The notes below the pieces were generated by a model. That model saw only the letters and a list, made by a program, of their open reading frames with translations. It had not been told where the DNA came from and ran no database searches. The translations under genes were made by a program, and so were the position numbers. From Candidatus Omnitrophota bacterium (GTDB lineage: Bacteria > Omnitrophota > Gorgyraeia > Gygaellales > Profunditerraquicolaceae), in the NCBI GenBank assembly GCA_018825725.1, contig JAHKBC010000150.1, positions 1-5,078 on the forward strand: DNA of 5,078 bases, written 5' to 3'. This document shows, one piece after another, positions 1-5,078 of this stretch. Position 1 is the first letter of the stretch; each line of letters opens with the position of its first letter.

Positions 1-578
1 CTTAGCTCTTCAAACTTTTTTGTCATTTCGCGGGCTAAAAACACCTCTTCCTGTCCAAAGACCTCCTGGATATCCTCTAAGGTATCCAAAATGCGATGAC
101 AGGATTCATAAAAAACAATGGTCTGGTCAAAATCTGCCAGCTCTTTCAGCCGGTTTTGCCGGCTAATCTTCTTACTAGGCAGGAATCCTTCAAAGAAAAA
201 TTTATGCGCAGGCTTTCCTGAAAGAACCAAAGCATTCACCAGCGCGGTTGCGCCCGGAATAACCGTCATGGCAATGCCGTTCTTAATAGCCAAGTTAACC
301 AGATTATATCCCGGGTCAAGTATCCCGGGGGTCCCGGCATCCGAAACCAGAGCAATATCCTTACCTTCTTTAAGAAGTTTAAGTAAGTATTCCCCTTTAG
401 TAAATCTATTATGTTGGAAAAAACTGGTAGTGGGGGCTTTAATTTGATAGTGGTCTAAAAGAATCTTAGTGTGACGGGTATCTTCACAAGCAATCAAGTC
501 TACGGATTTTAAAACCTCGAGCGCCCGCAAGGTTATATCTTTTAAATTTCCAATAGGAGTTGCCACTATGTACAACAT
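1..578 (-). CDS. rsmI: 16S rRNA (cytidine-1402-2'-O)-methyltransferase RsmI, 3' end cut off by window edge
   Basis: RsmI uses S-adenosylmethionine to 2'-O-methylate C1402 of 16S rRNA in the ribosomal decoding centre; it is a cytoplasmic tetrapyrrole-methylase-fold enzyme. The window shows the N-terminal 192 codons of a family usually about 270-290 residues long. Visible family motifs are VATPIGNL (residues 5-12), ACEDTRHT (30-37), the SAM-loop segment LVSDAGTPGI (77-86), IPGATAL (107-113), FFEGFLPSKK (128-137), FYES.HR (156-162) and AREMTKKFEE (182-191), in the normal order. The ATG at 578-576 shares its A with the glmS stop (TAATG), and no Shine-Dalgarno is visible just upstream, so translation is probably coupled to glmS. 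Two positions differ from the usual family sequence: Leu87 where Ser normally follows GTPGI, and Cys160 where Pro is usual in YESPHR. Neither is a known catalytic residue. The assignment is firm; only the C-terminal third is missing. Confidence 0.96.
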   Translation of the reverse strand, partial: MLYIVATPIGNLKDITLRALEVLKSVDLIACEDTRHTKILLDHYQIKAPTTSFFQHNRFTKGEYLLKLLKEGKDIALVSDAGTPGILDPGYNLVNLAIKNGIAMTVIPGATALVNALVLSGKPAHKFFFEGFLPSKKISRQNRLKELADFDQTIVFYESCHRILDTLEDIQEVFGQEEVFLAREMTKKFEEL

Positions 579-2416
579 TATTCGACCGTTACTGATTTGG
601 CAAGGTTTCGCGGTTGATCCACGTCGGCACCTCTTTTAACGGCAATATGATAGGCAACAAGCTGTAAAGGCAGGGCGGTTAAAAGAGGGGAAAACAATTC
701 GTTGGTTTTGGGGATATAAATTACTTCCTTAGCCTGCTCTTTAATTTTATCATCGCCCTCTGTAGCAATAACTATAATTCTGCCTTTTCTGGCGCGAATC
801 TCCTGGATATTAGAAATCATCTTTTCGTATACGTGGGATTCGCAGACAATACAAACCACTGCCCGGTACTCATCAATCAAAGCAATAGGGCCATGTTTCA
901 TCTCTCCTGCCGCATATCCTTCGGCCGGAATATAAGAAATCTCTTTTAATTTTAACGCCCCCTCCAATGCCGAAGGAAAATTAATATGCCGCCCCAGATA
1001 TAAAAATGAGCCGAAATACGCATGCCGCTGGGCAAGCTTGGAGATCTGTCTTTGAGATTTTAAAATTTCTCTTTGCTTCTGAGGAATCTTTTTTAAATCT
1101 TCCAGGTAATGCTTAATTTTATTTTCATTGGCAATTCCTTTTACCCTGGCCAGATAAAATGCGAATAGATAAAGGGAAATCAACTGAGCAACGTAGGCCT
1201 TGGTAGAGGCTACGCCTATCTCCGGTCCGGCATGAGTATAAATTATTCCATCGCTTTCGCGGGTCAGCGTTGAGCCCAAAACATTACAAATGGATAAAAC
1301 CTGGGCCCCTAATTTTTTGGCCTGGCGCACACTGGCCAGGGTGTCTGCAGTCTCTCCTGACTGGCTGATAGCAACTACCAGGGTTTCCTGGTCGATTATC
1401 AGGTCCCTATAGCGGAATTCACTGGAGACCTCGACGCTCACCGGAAGAGAACATACTGATTCCAGAATATATTTTCCCACAAGCCCGGCGTGATAGGCTG
1501 TACCGCAGGCAACTATGGATATATTACGAATCTTCCTTAGCTCTTCTTCGGGGATATTCTGCTCCTCAAAGATAATACGCCCTGTTTCTTGATTAATCCT
1601 GCGGCCAAGCAAATTCTCTACTATCTCCGGCTGCTCATTAATCTCCTTAAGCATAAAATGCTTGTAGCCCTGTTTCTGGGACAAAGAGATATCCCAGGTA
1701 ATTCTAGTTGGCTTTCTCTGAACAGCGTGGCCGTTAAAATCCGTTATTTTACATGTGTCTTTGGTTAAAACCACCATTTCATTCTCTTCTAAAAAAATTA
1801 TCTCTTTGGTAGAATCTAGTATCGCGGGTACATCCGAAGCCAGAAAATTTTCATTTTTTCCCAAACCTACAATCAGAGGGCTGCCTAAACGAGCTCCGAT
1901 AACCTTATCCGGCTCTCTAGCTGAAACGACTGCAATAGCAAAAGAACCTTCCAGCCTGCGCACAGTTTTTCTTACTGCCTCTTCAAGGCTGCTGCACTTT
2001 AAAAACTTCTCAATTAAATGCACAATTACTTCAGTATCGGTCTGGCTGGAAAATTTATGGCCTTGCTTGAGCAACTCTTTCTTCAAGGGGGTGTAATTTT
2101 CAATAATCCCGTTATGCACTAATGCTATTTCTGAATTACAGTCCAGGTGAGGATGAGCATTGGCTTGATTGGGAAAACCATGGGTTGCCCAGCGAGTGTG
2201 CGCGATACCAACAACTCCGGAAAGAGGCCTCTTGCTGAGAATATCCTCTAAAACCTTGATTTTCCCCGGAGATTTACGGATAGAAATCTTTTTTTTTGCG
2301 GAGAGTATACAAGCCATTCCGCTGGAATCATAACCTCGGTATTCCAGTCGCTTAATCCCTTTTAAAAGAATTAGTGGGGCTTCTCTTACGCCTACATAAC
2401 CGACAATTCCGCACAC
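578..2416 (-). CDS. glmS: Glutamine--fructose-6-phosphate aminotransferase (isomerizing), GlmS
   Basis: GlmS converts fructose-6-phosphate plus glutamine to glucosamine-6-phosphate plus glutamate, the first committed step toward UDP-GlcNAc for peptidoglycan and LPS. From the GTG at 2416 it is 612 residues, close to E. coli (609). The N-terminal Ntn glutaminase has Cys1 (CGIVGYVG), LEYRGYDSSG, HTRWATHG with the substrate Arg near residue 74, NAHPH, VHNGIIENY with oxyanion Asn-Gly near 101-102, and TDTEV with Asp near 126. A linker (MLKEINEQP) leads to two SIS sugar-isomerase domains with ACGTAYHAG, SQSGETADT, AGPEIGVASTKAY, ALKLKEISY (catalytic Glu) and MKHGP (catalytic His). The C-terminus is QPRNLAKSVTVE, with the active-site Lys. 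An in-frame GTG at 2425 would add three residues (Met-Cys-Ser) and bury the catalytic Cys. That GTG overlaps the AGGAG, whereas 2416 lies 8 nt from it, so 2416 is preferred. An in-frame TAG lies just upstream. No glmS ribozyme precedes the gene. Confidence 0.97.
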   Translation of the reverse strand: MCGIVGYVGVREAPLILLKGIKRLEYRGYDSSGMACILSAKKKISIRKSPGKIKVLEDILSKRPLSGVVGIAHTRWATHGFPNQANAHPHLDCNSEIALVHNGIIENYTPLKKELLKQGHKFSSQTDTEVIVHLIEKFLKCSSLEEAVRKTVRRLEGSFAIAVVSAREPDKVIGARLGSPLIVGLGKNENFLASDVPAILDSTKEIIFLEENEMVVLTKDTCKITDFNGHAVQRKPTRITWDISLSQKQGYKHFMLKEINEQPEIVENLLGRRINQETGRIIFEEQNIPEEELRKIRNISIVACGTAYHAGLVGKYILESVCSLPVSVEVSSEFRYRDLIIDQETLVVAISQSGETADTLASVRQAKKLGAQVLSICNVLGSTLTRESDGIIYTHAGPEIGVASTKAYVAQLISLYLFAFYLARVKGIANENKIKHYLEDLKKIPQKQREILKSQRQISKLAQRHAYFGSFLYLGRHINFPSALEGALKLKEISYIPAEGYAAGEMKHGPIALIDEYRAVVCIVCESHVYEKMISNIQEIRARKGRIIVIATEGDDKIKEQAKEVIYIPKTNELFSPLLTALPLQLVAYHIAVKRGADVDQPRNLAKSVTVE

Positions 2417-2424
2417 TGAGCACA

Positions 2425-2429
2425 CTCCT
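2425..2429 (-). promoter_or_regulatory. Shine-Dalgarno AGGAG that decides the glmS start
   Basis: AGGAG is followed by 8 nt (TGTGCTCA) and then GTG TGC GGA, the expected Met-Cys-Gly of GlmS. The alternative upstream GTG (2425-2423) begins on the last G of this same AGGAG and so could not use it. The first A of the motif is also the last base of the neighbouring hairpin stem, so folding of that stem could affect ribosome access. Confidence 0.8.
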
Positions 2430-2452
2430 GTGTTTGCCTAACGGCAAACACA
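2429..2452 (-). promoter_or_regulatory. Perfect 10-bp hairpin in glmS leader, abutting the Shine-Dalgarno
   Basis: On the minus strand TGTGTTTGCC and GGCAAACACA form a perfect 10-bp stem around the loop GTTA, and the sequence runs straight on into GGAG of the ribosome binding site. No T-run follows on the minus strand, so it does not look like an intrinsic terminator of the tRNA or gyrA transcript. It could be a 5' mRNA stabiliser, a protein or small-RNA target, or a translational control element. The structure is seen directly; the role is inferred. It is far too small to be a glmS ribozyme. Confidence 0.6.
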
Positions 2453-2459
2453 TTTTCGG

Positions 2460-2501
2460 CATAAATTTTTCAATTATAATTAATTGTATGGAAAATTTAT
2501 G
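2460..2501. repeat. AT-rich inverted repeat between tRNA-Glu and glmS
   Basis: CATAAATTTT (2460-2469) and AAAATTTATG (2492-2501) are perfect 10-bp inverted arms. A nested dyad, CAATTA/TAATTG with a 4-nt loop (2471-2486), lies inside them. The right arm takes in the last two bases of the tRNA. As RNA it would be a weak AU-only hairpin just 3' of the tRNA, so it may matter for 3' processing or be simple AT-rich promoter DNA. No GC-rich stem with a U-run is present. Confidence 0.5.
2473..2478 (-). promoter_or_regulatory. Possible -10 box (TATAAT) for glmS-rsmI
   Basis: A perfect TATAAT reads on the minus strand about 57 nt before the glmS GTG, in a strongly AT-rich stretch. The hexamer 17 nt upstream (CATAAA) is a poor -35 match. 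Transcription from here would give a leader of roughly 50 nt made up of little more than the SD-abutting hairpin. Because the sequence is palindromic, TATAAT also reads on the plus strand, so a chance match in AT-rich DNA is quite possible. Confidence 0.3.
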
Positions 2502-2574
2502 ACCCTGACGGGATTCGAACCCGTGTCGAGAGCTTGAAAAGCTCTTGTCCTGGACCAGGCTAGACGACAGGGTC
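2500..2574 (-). tRNA. tRNA-Glu (anticodon UUC)
   Basis: This 75-nt tRNA delivers glutamate at GAA/GAG codons. It folds fully: acceptor GACCCTG/CAGGGTC (7 perfect pairs), D-stem GTCT/GGAC, anticodon stem AGAGC/GCTCT around the loop TTTTCAA with anticodon TTC, variable region CGAC, T-stem ACGGG/CCCGT around TTCGAAT, and discriminator A. The GTCTAG and CCAGGAC stretches are typical of bacterial tRNA-Glu. The CCA end is not encoded and must be added by nucleotidyltransferase. It lies 113 nt after the gyrA stop and 83 nt before glmS on the same strand. No convincing promoter of its own is visible, so it may be cut from a gyrA read-through transcript. Confidence 0.96.
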
Positions 2575-2587
2575 AGGATTTATTCTT
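2542..2587 (-). repeat. Repeat copy B: junction plus 5' half of the intact tRNA-Glu
   Basis: This copy has two blocks, each matching copy A (2619-2695) exactly. The minus-strand 19-mer AAGAATAAATCCTGACCCT (2587-2569) matches 2695-2677. The 20-mer AGCCTGGTCCAGGACAAGAG (2561-2542) matches 2638-2619. Here the blocks are separated by the 7 nt GTCGTCT (2568-2562) of a normal tRNA, so this is the likely ancestral arrangement. The copy covers a TAA, the 5-nt spacer and the tRNA from its 5' end through the 5' strand of the anticodon stem. Confidence 0.95.
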
Positions 2588-2618
2588 TATTTGTAGCTAC
2601 GGTCTTACTTTCAGGCAT
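2580..2618 (-). pseudogene. Possible orphaned C-terminal tail of gyrA (MPESKTVATNKE, stop)
   Basis: This short stretch reads ATG CCT GAA ... AAA GAA TAA and is in the same frame as gyrA: its TAA lies exactly 36 codons beyond the gyrA TAA, with no other stop between. The first 31 nt (2588-2618) are the only part of the spacer outside the repeat copies. The encoded tail is hydrophilic, as GyrA tails often are, and would have ended 5 nt before the tRNA. My inference is that this was the original gyrA terminus before the 77-nt copy-A segment inserted upstream with an earlier stop. A 35-codon open stretch can also arise by chance, and the tail could even be a tiny separate ORF. Confidence 0.35.
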
Positions 2619-2695
2619 CTCTTGTCCTGGACCAGGCTTCCCCGTTTCCCCAGATTTTGTATTTCGGAAACGGGGAAGGGTCAGGATTTATTCTT
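2619..2695 (-). repeat. Repeat copy A: duplicated gyrA-stop/tRNA-Glu 5' fragment interrupted by a hairpin
   Basis: This copy carries the same 19-nt and 20-nt blocks as copy B, but the 7 nt between them are replaced by 38 nt (2639-2676) of palindromic sequence. It begins inside the last gyrA codons and includes the present gyrA stop. It lacks the anticodon and the whole T-arm and 3' acceptor strand, and its D-arm is broken, so it cannot make a tRNA. Block offsets are 108 nt (19-mer) and 77 nt (20-mer); the 31-nt difference equals the net size of the inserted hairpin sequence. This is a tRNA-gene fragment rather than a second tRNA. Confidence 0.92.
2637..2678. repeat. 13-bp perfect palindromic hairpin, possible miniature mobile repeat (REP/MITE-like)
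   Basis: CTTCCCCGTTTCC (2637-2649) and GGAAACGGGGAAG (2666-2678) pair perfectly around a 16-nt loop. The element begins 9 nt after the gyrA stop on the minus strand. It has no following U-run in the gyrA direction, so it is not a classical terminator. It sits exactly at the break between the two repeat blocks, as an inserted element would. The GGAAACGGGGA motif resembles short palindromic intergenic repeats of the kind mobilised by REP-associated transposases; that resemblance is from memory only. It may still protect the gyrA mRNA 3' end. Confidence 0.6.
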
Positions 2696-5078
2696 CTTCG
2701 GCGATAACCGGCGCGATACAGGAAACGTGGTCTTTGTCCTGCAATTTGATCAAACGCACCCCTTGCGCTGCCCTGCCGGTATTGCGAATATCCTTTATGG
2801 CGCAGCGCAGAAACATGCCGTTCTGGGTAATAACCATCAATTCATCATTATCATTGACTGATTTTAGGCCTACTGCCTCGCCATTCTTATCAGTGACTTT
2901 AATATTAATAATCCCCTTGCCGCCTCTACGGGTAAGCCGGTACTCTGTAACCGGGGTGCGCTTGGCAAAACCAAGTTCAGTAACCGTAAGCACGGTAGCA
3001 TCCTTCTGGATTAAAATCATATCAATTACTTCATCTTTTTTGGCCAAGGAAACGCCGCGCACACCTTTAGCGCCCCTGCCCATATCACGCACCTGTGCTT
3101 CGGGGAACCTTATAGCCTTGCCCTGACGGGTGCCGATTAATAATTCCTGCTTGCCGTCGGTTAATTCTACATCAATAAGACAATCGTCCTTCTCCAGGGT
3201 TATTCCAATAATGCCACCCTTGCGCGGGTTACTATAAGCATCGAGTTTAGTCTTTTTAATCAATCCCTGTTTGGTCACCATAACCAGATATTTATCGGTA
3301 GAGAATTCGCGCACGGGTATAGTTGAGCTTACTTTTTCTTCGGATTTTAGCTGCAATAAATTTACGATCGCCTTGCCTTTAGAGGTACGGCTGGACTGCG
3401 GGATCTCATAAACCTTAACCCAATACACCTGCCCCTTATCCGTGAATACTAAAAGATAATCTTTGGTCGAAGCCACAAAAAGATGCTCGACAAAATCCTC
3501 TTCCTTAACCTCTGCCCCAGTAGCTCCCGTACCGCCTCTTTTTTGCTTACGATAAGAGCTAACCGGAAGCCGCTTTATATACCCGCCGTGGCTGATGGTT
3601 ACTACTACATCCTCCTCGGCAATTAAATCCTCAACCTCCAGTTCTTCCACTTCCCCAACTATGTCCGTACGCCGTTCATCAGCGAATTTTTTTCTAATCT
3701 CTTCCAGCTCATCCTTAATAATCATCTCTACCTTCTTTTCCGAAGCCAGGATTGCGCGGCAAAACTCAACCTTCTTTAAAAGCTCCAGGTATTCGGCTTC
3801 AATCTTATCCCGCTCCAACGCAGTCAAGCGCTGCAATTGCATTTCTAATATCGACTGAGCCTGAATTTCAGAAAACCCAAACTCCTTCATTAAGTTAGCT
3901 CGTGCCAAATCTACGGTCTTAGAAGTCTTAATCACCTTGATAATTCTATCGATAAATTTAAGGGCGATTTTTAAACCTTCTAAAATATGCGCCCGCTTTA
4001 AAGCCTTGTCCAACTCAAACTGGGTCCTGCGCCGGATAACGATCTTACGATGCTCAACATAACAATCCAAAAGCTGCCTTAACGTTAAAACGCGAGGCCG
4101 GTTATCTACCAATGCCAGCATAATAATGCCAAAGGTAGTCTCCAATTGTGTGTGCTTAAAGAGCTGATTTAATACAATCTGGCTCTCGGCATCGCGCTTT
4201 AATTCTATCACAATGCGCATACCGTCTTTGTCCGACTCATCACGGATATCCGAAATATTCTCCAGCTTCTTATCTTCTACCAGATCAGCAATGGCTTCAA
4301 CAAGCGAAGCCTTTTGCACCTGGTAAGGGATCTCTGTAATTACGATCAGATCTTTGCCGTTCTTCTGATGCTCAACAGTAGCTTTGGCCCTAATCGTAAG
4401 TTTACCTCTACCGGTATTATATGCATCCTTAATCCCTCCCTTGCCGCAGATGATTCCGCCGGTAGGAAAATCCGGGCCTTTAATGTAACGCATCAAATCC
4501 TTAATTTCCGCTTCGGGATGATCCAAAAGATAAATAATCGCACCACATATTTCAGTCAGGTTATGCGGAGGCATATTCGTTGCCATACCTACAGCGATAC
4601 CGCTGGAACCATTAACGAGCAAGTTAGGTAAGCTAGAGGGCAGTAAAAGCGGCTCCTTTAAAGAAGAGTCAAAATTAGGCCCAAAATTAACTGTATCTTT
4701 ATCAATATCGCCGAGCATTTCGTCGGATATAGATGCTAGCCTGGCTTCGGTATAACGCATAGCAGCTGCACTATCACCGTCTACTGATCCAAAATTACCC
4801 TGGCCATCCACTAGCGGATAACGCAGAGAAAAATCCTGGGCCATCCTAACCAGGGTATCATAAACCGCCACATCCCCATGAGGATGGTATTTACCTAAAA
4901 CCTCGCCAACGATACGCGCGGATTTTTTATAAGGCTTGGAGTGGTCAAGGCTTAGCTCGCTCATGGCAAAGAGGATTCGACGATGTACCGGCTTCAAACC
5001 GTCGCGCACATCCGGAAGGGCGCGTCCGACGATAACACTCATTGCGTAATTTAGATAAGCATCCTTTACTTCATCTTC
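2688..5078 (-). CDS. gyrA: DNA gyrase subunit A, 5' end cut off by window edge
   Basis: GyrA is the breakage-reunion subunit of DNA gyrase (A2B2), which introduces negative supercoils using ATP hydrolysed by GyrB. 796 residues are visible. The frame stays open to the window edge ([15 protein letters not shown]), so about 13 residues by E. coli alignment are missing, and the internal ATG at 5042 is not the start. Landmarks are [18 protein letters not shown], the quinolone region [13 protein letters not shown], the catalytic Tyr in [10 protein letters not shown] (codon 4752-4754, E. coli Tyr122), the tower and coiled-coil with [15 protein letters not shown] and ERRTDI, then a six-bladed C-terminal DNA-wrapping domain. 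That domain starts with a GyrA-box-like QKRGGTG (3525-3545; E. coli QRRGGKG) and has a second box-like TRRGGKG in blade 5. The box and full blade set favour GyrA over ParC. Val replaces Ser83 (4869-4871); Asp87 is kept. The protein ends abruptly in AEEE inside a repeat, without a long acidic tail. Confidence 0.97.
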   Translation of the reverse strand, partial: EDEVKDAYLNYAMSVIVGRALPDVRDGLKPVHRRILFAMSELSLDHSKPYKKSARIVGEVLGKYHPHGDVAVYDTLVRMAQDFSLRYPLVDGQGNFGSVDGDSAAAMRYTEARLASISDEMLGDIDKDTVNFGPNFDSSLKEPLLLPSSLPNLLVNGSSGIAVGMATNMPPHNLTEICGAIIYLLDHPEAEIKDLMRYIKGPDFPTGGIICGKGGIKDAYNTGRGKLTIRAKATVEHQKNGKDLIVITEIPYQVQKASLVEAIADLVEDKKLENISDIRDESDKDGMRIVIELKRDAESQIVLNQLFKHTQLETTFGIIMLALVDNRPRVLTLRQLLDCYVEHRKIVIRRRTQFELDKALKRAHILEGLKIALKFIDRIIKVIKTSKTVDLARANLMKEFGFSEIQAQSILEMQLQRLTALERDKIEAEYLELLKKVEFCRAILASEKKVEMIIKDELEEIRKKFADERRTDIVGEVEELEVEDLIAEEDVVVTISHGGYIKRLPVSSYRKQKRGGTGATGAEVKEEDFVEHLFVASTKDYLLVFTDKGQVYWVKVYEIPQSSRTSKGKAIVNLLQLKSEEKVSSTIPVREFSTDKYLVMVTKQGLIKKTKLDAYSNPRKGGIIGITLEKDDCLIDVELTDGKQELLIGTRQGKAIRFPEAQVRDMGRGAKGVRGVSLAKKDEVIDMILIQKDATVLTVTELGFAKRTPVTEYRLTRRGGKGIINIKVTDKNGEAVGLKSVNDNDELMVITQNGMFLRCAIKDIRNTGRAAQGVRLIKLQDKDHVSCIAPVIAEEE

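Noticed and set aside
1755..2096. Plus-strand frames inside rsmI, glmS and gyrA
   Set aside because: All are antisense to strongly conserved minus-strand genes, are low in complexity and carry no recognisable motifs.
2429..2456. Plus-strand terminator: hairpin followed by TTTT
   Set aside because: The pattern exists on the plus strand, but no plus-strand gene precedes it; that side is the antisense of glmS.
2417..2499. glmS ribozyme/riboswitch
   Set aside because: Only 83 nt separate the tRNA from glmS, which is too short for the core, and the sequence shows no pseudoknotted ribozyme-like elements.
2542..2638. Phage or integrative-element attachment sites (attL/attR) made by the repeated tRNA segment
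   Set aside because: The copies are only 77 nt apart with no integrase or cargo between them, and the repeated part is the tRNA 5' half rather than the usual 3' end.
2637..2678. Intrinsic terminator of gyrA
   Set aside because: The stem is strong and well placed after the stop, but no U-run follows on the minus strand (CCTGGTCC comes next), so it does not meet the intrinsic terminator pattern.
2619..2695. A second tRNA gene
   Set aside because: It has no anticodon loop, T-arm or 3' acceptor strand, and its D-arm is interrupted by 38 nt.
2545..3126. Two plus-strand reading frames that both begin MSWTRL
   Set aside because: They start in the two copies of the tRNA fragment repeat and run antisense through the spacer and, for the longer one, the gyrA 3' end. 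The shared start comes from the DNA repeat, and no protein-family features are seen.

Overview
The window is a bacterial housekeeping block, all on the minus strand. Read 5' to 3' on that strand, the order is gyrA (5' end cut by the right edge), tRNA-Glu(UUC), glmS, rsmI (3' end cut by the left edge). No plus-strand gene can be supported. The proteins are clearly bacterial. Base composition is moderate, the tRNA has no encoded CCA, and glmS has no room for the ribozyme found upstream of it in many Firmicutes. The short palindromic hairpin near gyrA, together with the overall protein character, reminds me of environmental candidate-phylum genomes (for example the Omnitrophota/PVC area). That placement is a weak impression and not evidence.

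Layout: positions 1-578 hold RsmI (192 codons visible). Positions 578-2416 hold GlmS; its stop overlaps the rsmI start by one base (TAATG). The best GlmS start is the GTG at 2416, not the in-frame GTG at 2425, because it gives the required Met-Cys-Gly N-terminus and sits 8 nt from a good AGGAG. Positions 2417-2499 are an 83-nt leader with an AT-rich dyad, a TATAAT and a perfect 10-bp hairpin touching the Shine-Dalgarno. tRNA-Glu is at 2500-2574. Positions 2575-2687 form a 113-nt gyrA-tRNA spacer with a rearrangement. Positions 2688-5078 hold GyrA.

The most unusual part is the gyrA-tRNA spacer. It contains a second copy of the gyrA-stop/tRNA-5'-half junction in two exact blocks (19 and 20 nt). 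In this copy the 7 nt between the blocks are replaced by a 38-nt palindromic sequence that folds into a 13-bp perfect hairpin. The frame after the gyrA stop stays open, in phase, for 35 codons and closes at the matching TAA of the second copy, 5 nt before the tRNA. This suggests that an insertion displaced the original GyrA C-terminal tail. GyrA also carries valine at the position of E. coli Ser83, the main quinolone-contact residue.

Functionally, the block joins DNA supercoiling (GyrA), a tRNA, the first committed step of amino-sugar synthesis for cell wall and LPS (GlmS), and ribosome decoding-centre methylation (RsmI). I see no defence, mobile or specialised metabolic system. The novelty is limited to the rearranged spacer, the glmS start region and a few residue substitutions.
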